In this document: one piece after another, positions 45,804 through 53,114 of the stretch
How positions within the stretch are numbered: the first letter of the stretch is position 1
How the letters are laid out: the number at the start of each line of letters is the position of its first letter
Notes under the pieces: generated by a model
The model's input: the letters and a program-made list of their open reading frames with translations, nothing else
Database searches by the model: none
Told to the model about the DNA's origin: nothing
Made by a program: the position numbers and the translations under genes
Source: Microbacterium sp. 18062
GTDB lineage: Bacteria; Actinomycetota; Actinomycetes; Actinomycetales; Microbacteriaceae
DNA length: 53,114 bases
Direction: 5' to 3'
Assembly: GCF_902706225.1 (NCBI RefSeq)
Contig: NZ_CACSKB010000026.1
Coordinates: 1-53,114 of the forward strand

Positions 45804-45842
45804 CGATGGGCCCGCCCCCGCGTGAGCGGAACGGGCCCATCG
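45804..45842 (-). terminator. katG terminator hairpin
   Basis: CGATGGGCCCG (45804-45814) and CGGGCCCATCG (45832-45842) form a perfect 11-bp stem with a 17-nt loop, ending 12 nt after the katG stop on the minus strand. Confidence 0.8.
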
Positions 45843-45853
45843 GGCGCGGAAGA

Positions 45854-48124
45854 TCAGACCAGGTCGAAGCGATCGAGCTCGGTGACCTTCGTCCATGCGG
45901 CGACGAAGTCGCGGACGAACTTCTCGGCCGCATCGTCGCTCGCGTACACCTCGGCGAGGGCGCGCAGCTCCGAGTTGGAGCCGAACACGAGATCGGCGCG
46001 GGTGCCGATCCACGTTGCCTCGCCCGTCGCGTCGTCGTGCGCCTGGAAGGCGTGCGACCCCGGGTCGAGCGGCTTCCACGTCGTGCCGAGCTCGAGCAGG
46101 TTGACGAAGAAGTCGTTCGTCAGCACACCCGGGCGCTCGGTGAGTACACCGAACGACGAGCCGTCGTACGTGGCGCCGAGCGCGCGGAGCCCACCGACGA
46201 GCACCGTGGTCTCGGGCGCCGTGAGCGTGAGCAGGTTCGCCTTGTCGATCAGGTGGTACTCGGCAGGGAGCGTGGCCGAGGGGCCGTAGTAGTTGCGGAA
46301 TCCATCCGCCACCGGCTCCAGGTACCCGAACGACTCGGCGTCGGTCTGCTCCTCGGTCGCGTCGACCCGCCCGGCGTGGAACGGCACCTGGACGTCGAAT
46401 CCGGCGTCCTTCGCCGCCTTCTCGACGCCGGCGTTGCCCGCCAGCACGATCAGGTCGGCCAGCGACACCTTCTTGCCGTCGCTCTGCGCATCGTTGAAAG
46501 ATGCCTGAATGCCCTCGAGCGTCCCCAGCACCGTCGCGAGCTGGGCGGGGTTGTTGACCTCCCAGTCCTTCTGCGGAGCGAGCCGGATGCGGGCACCGTT
46601 GACGCCGCCGCGCTTGTCGCCGCCGCGGAAGGTGGATGCGGCCGCCCACGTCGTGGAGACCAGCTGCGACACGGTCAGCCCGGACTCGATGATCCGCGCC
46701 TTGAGCTCCGCGGCATCCGCCGCGTCGATCAGTGCGTGGTCGACAGCGGGCAGCGGGTCCTGCCAGATGAGGTCCTCGGCCGGCACCTCGGGTCCGAGGT
46801 AGCGCACCTTCGGTCCCAGGTCGCGGTGAGTCAGCTTGAACCAGGCCCGCGCGAAGGCCTCGCCGAGCTGCTCGGGGTTCTCGTAGAAACGACGCGAGAT
46901 CTTCTCGTACTCCGGGTCGAACCGCAGCGCCAGGTCGGTCGTCAGCATGCGCGGCTCGCGCTTGCCCTCCGAGTGCGCCAGCGGCACGAGGTCGGATCCG
47001 GCACCGTCCTTCGGACGCCACTGGTGGGCACCGTGCGGGCTCTTGAACAGCTCCCACTCGTACGAGAAGAGGATGTGGAAGAACTCGTTGTCCCAGCGCG
47101 TCGGGTGGTAGGTCCAGGTGACCTCCAGTCCGCTCGTGATCTGGTCGTCGCCCTTGCCGCTGGCGTAGTTGTTCTTCCAGCCGAGGCCCTGCTCCTCGAG
47201 AGGAGCGGCCTCGACGTCGGGGCCGAGGTTGCTGTCGGGCGCGGCGCCGTGCGTCTTGCCGAAGGTGTGGCCGCCGGCGATCAGCGCCACGGTCTCCTCG
47301 TCGTTCATCGCCATCCGCTTGAACGTCTCACGGATGTCGTGTGCTGCCGCAAGCGGGTCGGGAACGGCCTGGGGGCCCTCGGGGTTGACGTAGATGAGTC
47401 CCAGATGGGTCGCCGAGAGCGGCTTCTCCAGGTTCTCGGGCTTGCGCTCGCCCTCGCCGAACCGCTTCTCGTCGCCCAGCCACTCGGTCTCCGAGCCCCA
47501 GTACACGTTCTCGGGCTCCCAGACGTCCTCGCGACCGCCGCCGAAGCCGAAGGTCTCGAACCCCATGGACTCGAGCGCGACGTTGCCCGCGAGGATGAAC
47601 AGGTCGGCCCAGGAGATCTTCTGGCCGTACTTCTTCTTGACCGGCCACAGGACGCGCCGACCCTTGTCGAGGCCCACGTTGTCGGGCCAGCTGTTCAGCG
47701 GTGCGAAGCGCTGCTGCCCGCTCCCGCCGCCGCCGCGACCGTCCCAGACGCGGTACGTGCCGGCGCTGTGCCAGGCGAGTCGGATGATGAGCGGGCCGTA
47801 GTGGCCGAAGTCGGCGGGCCACCAGGCCTGGGAGGTGGTGAGCGCCTCCTCGATGTCCTTCTTGACGGCTGCGAGGTCGAGGCTGCGGAAGGCCGCAGCG
47901 TAGTCGAAGCCGTCGCCGAGCGGGTCGCGCTCGACGGGGTTGTACGCCAGCAGCCCGATGTTGAGCTTGTTCGGCCACCAGACGCGGTTCGCGTCGCCGG
48001 TGGTCGGGCGGGGCAGGTTCTCGTGGGCGACGGGGCAGGAGCCCGCGGCGGGGGTCTCCTCCCCGGTCACGGTGGTGGACTCGGTCTCCTCGTCGGTGAC
48101 GACGGGGGCGTCGCTATCAGTCAT
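45854..48124 (-). CDS. katG: Catalase-peroxidase KatG
   Basis: A 756-aa bifunctional haem enzyme removing H2O2. Distal triad Arg115-Trp118-His119 ([13 protein letters not shown]), proximal haem ligand in [11 protein letters not shown], and the Trp-Tyr-Met adduct components in [13 protein letters not shown] and RMAMNDEE are all present, so catalase activity is expected. The second, inactive peroxidase-like domain is complete. The ATG at 48124 has AAGGAAG upstream and lies 8 nt after the furA stop, giving the classic actinobacterial furA-katG operon. Confidence 0.97.
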   Translation of the reverse strand: MTDSDAPVVTDEETESTTVTGEETPAAGSCPVAHENLPRPTTGDANRVWWPNKLNIGLLAYNPVERDPLGDGFDYAAAFRSLDLAAVKKDIEEALTTSQAWWPADFGHYGPLIIRLAWHSAGTYRVWDGRGGGGSGQQRFAPLNSWPDNVGLDKGRRVLWPVKKKYGQKISWADLFILAGNVALESMGFETFGFGGGREDVWEPENVYWGSETEWLGDEKRFGEGERKPENLEKPLSATHLGLIYVNPEGPQAVPDPLAAAHDIRETFKRMAMNDEETVALIAGGHTFGKTHGAAPDSNLGPDVEAAPLEEQGLGWKNNYASGKGDDQITSGLEVTWTYHPTRWDNEFFHILFSYEWELFKSPHGAHQWRPKDGAGSDLVPLAHSEGKREPRMLTTDLALRFDPEYEKISRRFYENPEQLGEAFARAWFKLTHRDLGPKVRYLGPEVPAEDLIWQDPLPAVDHALIDAADAAELKARIIESGLTVSQLVSTTWAAASTFRGGDKRGGVNGARIRLAPQKDWEVNNPAQLATVLGTLEGIQASFNDAQSDGKKVSLADLIVLAGNAGVEKAAKDAGFDVQVPFHAGRVDATEEQTDAESFGYLEPVADGFRNYYGPSATLPAEYHLIDKANLLTLTAPETTVLVGGLRALGATYDGSSFGVLTERPGVLTNDFFVNLLELGTTWKPLDPGSHAFQAHDDATGEATWIGTRADLVFGSNSELRALAEVYASDDAAEKFVRDFVAAWTKVTELDRFDLV

Positions 48125-48132
48125 CGGCTTCC

Positions 48133-48585
48133 TTACTGTGAGGGGTTTTCTGCGGATGCGGATGCGGCGCACGAGGGGCACAGCCCCCAGAACGTCACCT
48201 CCGCGACGTGGAAGGAGAATCCGTGGGCGTCGGACGGGCTGAGGCAGGGAGCGTGCCCGTCGGCGCAGTCGACGTCCTCGACGCGACCGCACGAGCTGCA
48301 CACGATGTGATGGTGGTTGTCGTCGACGCGCAGCTCGAACAGGCCGGGGTGTCCGGCAGGCTCGATCCGACGGGCGAGTCCCGCGTCGACGAAGTCGCCG
48401 AGGGCGTTGTAGACCGACTGCATGCTCGTCGCCGGCACCGCCGCACGCACGCGACCGAGCACCTCGTCCGCACGCGCGTGGGGCATCGTGCGAAGCGCCT
48501 CGAAGACGCCGCGGCGCGTGTCGGTGACACGGAGTCCCGCACCGCGGATGGCGGCGTCGGTCTCGGCGATCGGGGTGTCGGGCAC
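48133..48585 (-). CDS. furA: Fur-family peroxide/iron-responsive repressor FurA
   Basis: A 150-aa Fur protein: N-terminal winged helix ([40 protein letters not shown]) and dimerisation domain with [17 protein letters not shown] and a second CX2C (LCPSC). Expected to repress its own operon with katG. The GTG at 48585 is chosen because TACAAT lies 6 nt upstream and no SD sequence exists, implying leaderless translation, and because homology begins there; the longer open frame from 48882 crosses the operator and promoter. A perfect dyad lies 17 nt upstream of the start. Confidence 0.94.
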   Translation of the reverse strand: MPDTPIAETDAAIRGAGLRVTDTRRGVFEALRTMPHARADEVLGRVRAAVPATSMQSVYNALGDFVDAGLARRIEPAGHPGLFELRVDDNHHHIVCSSCGRVEDVDCADGHAPCLSPSDAHGFSFHVAEVTFWGLCPSCAASASAENPSQ

Positions 48586-48597
48586 GCGTCCATTGTA
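48586..48597 (-). promoter_or_regulatory. Candidate -10 of leaderless furA-katG
   Basis: TACAAT (48597-48592) is 6 nt before the GTG. A -35 would fall in the FurA dyad (TTGAGT), fitting repression by occlusion. Confidence 0.6.
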
Positions 48598-48602
48598 TCC
48601 GA

Positions 48603-48621
48603 GTTTTGAGTCACTCAAAAC
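48603..48621. promoter_or_regulatory. FurA operator palindrome
   Basis: GTTTTGAG-TCA-CTCAAAAC, perfect 8-bp arms, is A/T-rich and overlaps the predicted -35 of furA. Its position argues for autoregulation; it could also affect the divergent aqpZ 116 bp away. Confidence 0.7.
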
Positions 48622-48736
48622 AAGATGCATCCGATTGTTTCGCCCGTACGTACGTCGTCTTGCCCGGTCGCGCGCAGCAGTGGGACGATGCATCCGAATC
48701 CGGCGACGATCGCCGGATGTCGGGAGGAGAGAGCCC

Positions 48737-49561
48737 ATGTCGGATCCACGCTCGGAGAAGCCCGTCGAACCGGTCGAGCTCGCGCACACACCCGACGACG
48801 CGCCCGTCGGCCCATCGACGGCGGCCCGGCTCACGGCCGAGTTCTTCGGCACCTTCCTGCTCGTGTTCGGTCTGATCGGCACGGCACTGTTCGCCTCTCA
48901 CCTCGCAGATGCGGCGGGAGCGTTCGCGCCGGGCGTGGTCTACGTGGCAGCATCCTTCGCCGTGGGACTCAGCGTCGTCCTGGGGGCGTATGCCTTCGGT
49001 CCGATCTCGGGCGGCCACTTCAACCCCGCGGTCACACTGGGGCTCGCGGCCGCGGGACGCTTCCCCTGGAGGGAGATCTGGGGATACCTCGTCGCGCAGG
49101 TGCTCGGGGGCGTGTCCGCCACATCGGTGCTCTATCTGATCGGCCTCTCGGGCCCGGATGGATGGCTCGCCGAGGCGCAAGAGACGGGTTTCGCCAGCAA
49201 CGGATGGGGAGCGCTCTCCCCCGGCGGTTTCGGGCTGCCTGCGGCCATCATCGTCGAGATCGTGCTGACCGGACTCTTCCTCATCGTGATCCTGGGCGTC
49301 ACGCACCCGAGTCGAGGCACGCCCCTGGCCGGGCTCGTGATCGGGCTCTCGCTCACCCTCATCCACTTCATCAGCATCCCCGTCGACAACACGTCCGTGA
49401 ATCCGGCGCGCTCGCTCGCGACCGCGGTCTACGGCGGCGGCGAGGCGCTCTCCCAGCTCTGGGCGTTCCTCGTCTTCCCCGTCGTCGGCGCGCTGGTGGC
49501 GGGCTTCCTGTATCGCGCTCTGTTCGACGGCACCCGGCGCGTCCGGCCCGCGCGACGCTAG
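48737..49561 (+). CDS. aqpZ: Aquaporin, AqpZ type
   Basis: A 274-aa major intrinsic protein with six helices and both NPA boxes (HFNPAVTLG, SVNPARSL). Selectivity-filter residues fit a water channel (Phe in FFGTFLLVFG; His, Thr and Arg in LIHFISIPVDNTSVNPARS) rather than a glyceroporin. A ~30-residue polar N-terminal extension precedes helix 1. GGAGGAGAG sets the start. Divergent from furA-katG; aquaporins can also conduct H2O2, so a link with peroxide handling is conceivable but unproven. Confidence 0.93.
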   Translation: MSDPRSEKPVEPVELAHTPDDAPVGPSTAARLTAEFFGTFLLVFGLIGTALFASHLADAAGAFAPGVVYVAASFAVGLSVVLGAYAFGPISGGHFNPAVTLGLAAAGRFPWREIWGYLVAQVLGGVSATSVLYLIGLSGPDGWLAEAQETGFASNGWGALSPGGFGLPAAIIVEIVLTGLFLIVILGVTHPSRGTPLAGLVIGLSLTLIHFISIPVDNTSVNPARSLATAVYGGGEALSQLWAFLVFPVVGALVAGFLYRALFDGTRRVRPARR

Positions 49562-49571
49562 TGTCGCGCGT

Positions 49572-49604
49572 CGGAGGTTCTCGGACAACCGTCGAGGTCC
49601 TCCG
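49572..49604 (+). terminator. Possible aqpZ terminator
   Basis: CGGAGG (49572-49577) and CCTCCG (49599-49604) can pair around a 21-nt loop in the short convergent gap. Weak evidence. Confidence 0.25.
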
Positions 49605-49647
49605 TGCACACGACACCGGGACACCGACGCCGCATCCCGGACGTGGT

Positions 49648-50643
49648 TCAGCCGGAGACGAGCTCGGGAGCCCCGGTCTCGTACTCGGTGAGGTCGCCGG
49701 TCTCGCCGCGACGGTGCGCCCGGCGGCCGATCACGAGCATGTAGACGAGGAAGACCGCGAGCGCGAGCGCGCCGAGCGCCAGCTTGACCGGCCAGGGCCA
49801 CGGCTGCGGCGTCACGTACCCCTCAACGACGCCCGAGAGCGCCAGGGCGAAGACCAGCCCGATCGCGACCGTCACGAGCGACCGGCCCGCCGCCGCCAAC
49901 GCCGCGCTGCGGGAGCGACGTCCGGGCGCCACCCAGGCCCAGAAGATCTGCAGTCCCGCGGCCGCCGCGACGAAGATGCAGGTGAGCTCCAGCAGGCCGT
50001 GGGGCAGGATGAACGCGAAGAAGACGTCGAGGCGGTCGAAGGCGGCCATGACGGCGGCGGAGGTGCCGATGCCCACCGCGTTCTGCATGATCACGTACAC
50101 CGGCCAGATCCCGCTCACCCCGAACAGCACGCATTGCGCGGCGATCCACGCGTTGTTCGTCCAGACGGTGCCGGCGAACACGGCGGCGGGGTTCTCCGAG
50201 TAGTAGGCGGTGAACTCGTCCTGCGCATAGGAGGACAGCTGCGCCTCGGTGCCGAGCGTCGCCACCAGCGCCGGATCGCCGCCGATCCATGCGCCGACGA
50301 GCGTGGCTGCCAGCGCGAACCCGACCGCCACCGCGAGCGTCGCCCACCGCGCCCCGTAGAGCGCCGCGGGCAGCTGCAGCGCGAAGAAGCGCGGGATGCG
50401 GCGCAGCACGTTCTCGGACGCACCGGTCAGACGCAGCCGCGCACGCGCCAGCACGAGGGAGAGATGATCGGCCTGGGGGCTCCGACCGGCGGACGTCTTG
50501 ATGTCGGCGAGGTCGGCGGATGCGGCGCGATACCGCGTGACGAGCTCGTCGACGGACTCGCCGTCGAGCCGTCGCGTGCGCGAGAGCTCATCGAGGCGCG
50601 CCCATTCCTCGCGATGGGCCGCCGTGAGCGCGTCGAGGTCCAT
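49648..50643 (-). CDS. Stage II sporulation protein M-like (SpoIIM/DUF95) membrane protein
   Basis: A 331-aa protein: helical cytoplasmic N-terminus (~1-95; MDLDALTAAHREEWARLDEL, VDELVTRYRAASADLADIKT), then about five transmembrane helices and a SpoIIM-type core (AVFAGTVWTNNAWIAAQCVLF, FILPHGLLELTCIFVAAAAG). In actinobacteria this family sits beside RDD and MoxR/DUF58 genes (Rv3694c-Rv3695). The ATG at 50643 follows TACAGT by 7 nt; an ATG at 50661 is possible but overlaps the divergent RDD start. No sporulation role is implied. Confidence 0.88.
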   Translation of the reverse strand: MDLDALTAAHREEWARLDELSRTRRLDGESVDELVTRYRAASADLADIKTSAGRSPQADHLSLVLARARLRLTGASENVLRRIPRFFALQLPAALYGARWATLAVAVGFALAATLVGAWIGGDPALVATLGTEAQLSSYAQDEFTAYYSENPAAVFAGTVWTNNAWIAAQCVLFGVSGIWPVYVIMQNAVGIGTSAAVMAAFDRLDVFFAFILPHGLLELTCIFVAAAAGLQIFWAWVAPGRRSRSAALAAAGRSLVTVAIGLVFALALSGVVEGYVTPQPWPWPVKLALGALALAVFLVYMLVIGRRAHRRGETGDLTEYETGAPELVSG

Positions 50644-50656
50644 GTGTTTCACTGTA
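50644..50656 (-). promoter_or_regulatory. Candidate -10 of leaderless SpoIIM-like gene
   Basis: TACAGT (50656-50651), then 7 nt, then ATG at 50643. The divergent RDD start codon is only 16 nt from it, leaving no room for two conventional leaders. Confidence 0.4.
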
Positions 50657-50659
50657 CCC

Positions 50660-51463
50660 ATGGCGTCCCCCGTGACCGTGGTCGAGATCGGCCAGGACGA
50701 GATCCTCACCGGTGAGGCGGTGGCGCTCGACGTGCAGCCGACCGGCTTCTTCCTCCGGGCGCTGGGCGCGGTCATCGACGTGGCGGTCGCTGTCGTCGTC
50801 TACATCCTCTTCGCCCTCGTGATGGTCTGGTGGGGCGGGTTCGGCCTCGACCCCGCCGTGATCCCGATCGTCGCCATCGCGATGATCGTCGTCGTCGCGG
50901 TCGTCCTCCCGACCGTCGTCGAGACGGCGACGCGGGGGCGCAGCCTCGGCAAGCTCGCGGTCGGCGGACGGATCGTGCGTGCCGACGGCGGAGCGGCGGG
51001 CTTCCGGCACGCGTTCATCCGCGCGCTCGTCGGCGTCCTCGAGGTCTGGATGACCGTCGGAGCCGTCGCCGCCGTCACCGGCGCGTTCACCCCGCGCTCA
51101 CAGCGCCTCGGCGATCTGCTCGCCGGCACCTACAGCGAGCGGACGCGCGCTCCGCGGCTCGTCGCGGCCGACCCGGTGGTCCCCGCGGCGCTGGCCGCGT
51201 GGGCGGAGGTGGCGGATGTGGCACCGCTCTCCGAACGCCTCGCCCGCCGGCTCGGCCAGTTCGTGCGCCAGGCCGAGCAGCTGCAGCCGGACGCCCGGGC
51301 ACGCGTGGCCGCAGAGCTCGCGGCGGAGGCGTCGGCGTCCGTGTCCCCGGTGCCGCAGACCGACCCCGAGCTGTTCGTGCGAGCCGTCGTCGCGGTCCGC
51401 TTCGCCCGCGAGCTCTCCGCGGTGCGTCTGCGCGACGCGCGCGCGGCGGCACTCCTGCGCTGA
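50660..51463 (+). CDS. RDD-family membrane protein
   Basis: A 267-aa protein. The RDD domain spans ~25-165 with three hydrophobic segments (FFLRALGAVIDVAVAVVVYI; AVIPIVAIAMIVVVAVVLPT; FIRALVGVLEVWMTVGAVAA) and ATRGRSLGKLAVGGRIV, and ends with QRLGDLLAGTYSERTR. A ~100-residue cytoplasmic helical tail follows. Divergent from the SpoIIM-like gene, its standard partner. The ATG at 50660 begins the recognisable protein, with no SD sequence. Transport or ion exchange has been proposed for some RDD proteins; function here is unknown. Confidence 0.9.
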   Translation: MASPVTVVEIGQDEILTGEAVALDVQPTGFFLRALGAVIDVAVAVVVYILFALVMVWWGGFGLDPAVIPIVAIAMIVVVAVVLPTVVETATRGRSLGKLAVGGRIVRADGGAAGFRHAFIRALVGVLEVWMTVGAVAAVTGAFTPRSQRLGDLLAGTYSERTRAPRLVAADPVVPAALAAWAEVADVAPLSERLARRLGQFVRQAEQLQPDARARVAAELAAEASASVSPVPQTDPELFVRAVVAVRFARELSAVRLRDARAAALLR

Positions 51464-51488
51464 CGCGCCGATCCCCCCGGGTCAGATG

Positions 51489-51576
51489 GACCTTCAGTCG
51501 TCGGATCCGCCACTCAGAGGCCGCCACATCCGCCGCAGAAGCACACATCCGCCCCACCGATCCGACGACTGAGGTC
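51489..51576. terminator. Long bidirectional hairpin between RDD and sahH
   Basis: Arms 51489-51507 and 51559-51576 pair over 18 bp with one bulged base (core CAGTCGTCGGATC / GATCCGACGACTG). The 51-nt centre contains CACATCCGCC twice in close succession. It lies between convergent genes and could terminate both. Confidence 0.65.
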
Positions 51577-51608
51577 AGACGAACCGATATGCCGCGCCGG
51601 CGCCCCGG

Positions 51609-53069
51609 TCAGTAGCGGTAGTGCTCGAGCTTGTACGGGCCCTCGACGGGGACGCCGAGGTAGTCGGACTGCTCGGGCGTCAGCCGCGTGAGCTCCACGC
51701 CGAGCGCCGCGAGGTGCAGTCGCGCGACCTTCTCGTCGAGCACCTTCGGCAGCACGTACACGCCGACCGGGTAGTCCTCGCGCTTCGTGAACAGCTCGAT
51801 CTGGGCGAGCACCTGGTTCGTGAACGACGCGCTCATGACGAACGACGGGTGGCCGGTCGCGTTGCCGAGGTTGAGCAGGCGCCCCTCGCTGAGAACCAGG
51901 ATGCTGCGCCCGTTCGGCAGACGCCACTCGTGCACCTGCGGCTTGATCTCGACCCTCTCCGCGCCGGGCAGCGCCTCCAGACCCGCGATGTCGATCTCGT
52001 CGTCGAAGTGCCCCACGTTGCCGACGATGGCGAGGTGCTTGAGGCCGAGCAGGTGCTCGACCGTGACGACGCGCGTGTTGCCGGTGCCCGTGATGACGAG
52101 GTCCACCTGGTCGATGACGGACTCGAGCTGTGCCACCTGGTAGCCGTCCATTGCCGCCTGCAGTGCGCAGATCGGGTCGATCTCGCCGATGATGACCCGC
52201 GCGCCCTGGCCGCGGAGTGCCTCGGCCGCGCCCTTGCCCACGTCGCCGTAGCCGACCACGAAGGCCGTCTTCCCGCCGATCAGCACGTCGGTCGCGCGGT
52301 TGATCCCGTCCGGCAGCGAGTGCCGGATGCCGTACTTGTTGTCGAACTTCGACTTCGTCACCGAGTCGTTGACGTTGATGCCCGGGAAGAGGAGATCCCC
52401 GGCCGCAGCCAGCTCGTAGAGCCGGTGCACGCCGGTGGTGGTCTCCTCCGTGACCCCGATGAGACCCTCGGCGATCCGGGTGAAGCGCTGCGGGTCTCGG
52501 GCGAGCGAGGCACGGAGCGTGTCGAGCACGACCCGGTACTCGGCGGATGCGGAGGGGTCGGCATCCGGCACAGCACCGGCCTTCTCGAACTCGACGCCCT
52601 TGTGGACGAGCAGCGTCGCGTCGCCACCGTCGTCGAGGATGAGGTTCGGCCCGGCGGCGCCCTCGGCGCTCCAGTCGAAGATGCGGTCGGCCAGCGCCCA
52701 GTACTCCTCGAGGGTCTCGCCCTTCCACGCGAACACCGGAACGCCCTGCGGGTCGGACGGGGTGCCGTAGGGCCCGACGACGATCGCCGCCGCCGCCTCG
52801 TCCTGCGTGGAGAAGATGTTGCAGCTGGCCCAGCGCACCTGCGCGCCGAGGGCCGTGAGCGTCTCGATCAACACGGCCGTCTGCACGGTCATGTGCAGCG
52901 AGCCCGCGATCCGGGCGCCCTTCAACGGCTGGGTCGGGCCGAACTCCTCGCGCAACGCCATAAGGCCCGGCATCTCGTTCTCGGCGAGGCGGATCTGGTG
53001 GCGGCCGGCCTCGGCGAGCCCGAGGTCGCGGACGGCATGGTCGATCGTGGTCTGGGTGGGGGTGGGCAT
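51609..53069 (-). CDS. sahH: S-adenosyl-L-homocysteine hydrolase (adenosylhomocysteinase)
   Basis: A 486-aa NAD-dependent enzyme that splits S-adenosylhomocysteine into adenosine and homocysteine, relieving product inhibition of methyltransferases. Motifs are [33 protein letters not shown] with the catalytic Lys/Asp, [15 protein letters not shown] (NAD binding), [12 protein letters not shown] and the C-terminal [15 protein letters not shown] whose Lys-Tyr closes the cofactor site. The ATG at 53069 (MPTPTQT) has GGGAG upstream and is preferred to 53087. In mycobacteria it lies two genes beyond mtrA. Confidence 0.97.
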   Translation of the reverse strand: MPTPTQTTIDHAVRDLGLAEAGRHQIRLAENEMPGLMALREEFGPTQPLKGARIAGSLHMTVQTAVLIETLTALGAQVRWASCNIFSTQDEAAAAIVVGPYGTPSDPQGVPVFAWKGETLEEYWALADRIFDWSAEGAAGPNLILDDGGDATLLVHKGVEFEKAGAVPDADPSASAEYRVVLDTLRASLARDPQRFTRIAEGLIGVTEETTTGVHRLYELAAAGDLLFPGINVNDSVTKSKFDNKYGIRHSLPDGINRATDVLIGGKTAFVVGYGDVGKGAAEALRGQGARVIIGEIDPICALQAAMDGYQVAQLESVIDQVDLVITGTGNTRVVTVEHLLGLKHLAIVGNVGHFDDEIDIAGLEALPGAERVEIKPQVHEWRLPNGRSILVLSEGRLLNLGNATGHPSFVMSASFTNQVLAQIELFTKREDYPVGVYVLPKVLDEKVARLHLAALGVELTRLTPEQSDYLGVPVEGPYKLEHYRY

Positions 53070-53114
53070 ACTCCCATTCTCGCGCACGTTCCCCGTGCCC
53101 GAACCCCCTGTTAC

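Noticed and set aside
49648..50643. Sporulation function suggested by the SpoIIM name
   Set aside because: The family is widespread in non-sporulating actinobacteria and no other sporulation genes are present.

Overview
The window is high-GC DNA (roughly 70% by eye) from an actinobacterium. Gene order and gene types point to the family Microbacteriaceae, most likely Microbacterium or a close relative. That placement is inferred from protein resemblance and synteny; no 16S gene is present. The backbone is the conserved block known in Mycobacterium tuberculosis as about Rv3219 to Rv3248c: WhiB1, a PdtaS-type kinase, RsrA/SigR(SigH), AroA, RsgA, an Rv3235-family protein, SecA1, HPF, ComF, LpqB, MtrB, MtrA and SahH. 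It is rearranged here and opened by several insertions. I see no rRNA, tRNA, CRISPR array, prophage or intact insertion sequence.

Layout. 1-3472 holds a 5'-truncated kgd (2-oxoglutarate metabolism). 3671-7599 holds the redox-stress pair rsrA/sigR, divergent from aroA-rsgA, then a Bcp peroxiredoxin. 7776-13707 holds a small membrane protein, whiB, a PdtaS-like sensor kinase, a CpaE-like ATPase with a SAF-domain partner, a small HTH protein, a conserved unknown and an Rv3235-family protein. 13918-19421 holds alaA and a complete polyamine ABC transporter (potDABC), divergent from an Lrp/AsnC regulator. 20103-25641 holds a lytic transglycosylase and a giant HtaA-type haem-binding surface protein behind two DtxR/IdeR-like iron boxes. 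SecA follows. 29039-34249 is a plus-strand insert: a MacAB-like efflux operon, a PadR regulator, a collapsed second ABC transporter and a coiled-coil protein. 34520-40048 is hpf-comF-lpqB-mtrB-mtrA. 40210-45595 is an envelope cluster (GDPD-like membrane protein, DUF4129, DUF4350, MoxR, DUF58). furA-katG and aqpZ separate it from its usual companions SpoIIM-like and RDD (49648-51463). sahH closes the window.

The most unusual content is non-coding. Two different repeat families occupy convergent (tail-to-tail) gene junctions. One is a 114-bp element (7665-7778 and 13705-13818) whose first three bases are the stop codon of the neighbouring gene in both copies; its first 84 bp are 83/84 identical. 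The other is a 136-bp element (34350-34485 and 45624-45759) built of four alternating 16-bp repeats with exactly conserved spacing 16-20-16-32-16-20-16 although the spacer sequences differ. Other legible signals are a perfect SigR-type promoter for sigR inside aroA, a perfect FurA-type palindrome, and a recurring TANNNT-N6/7-start codon arrangement that predicts many leaderless mRNAs.
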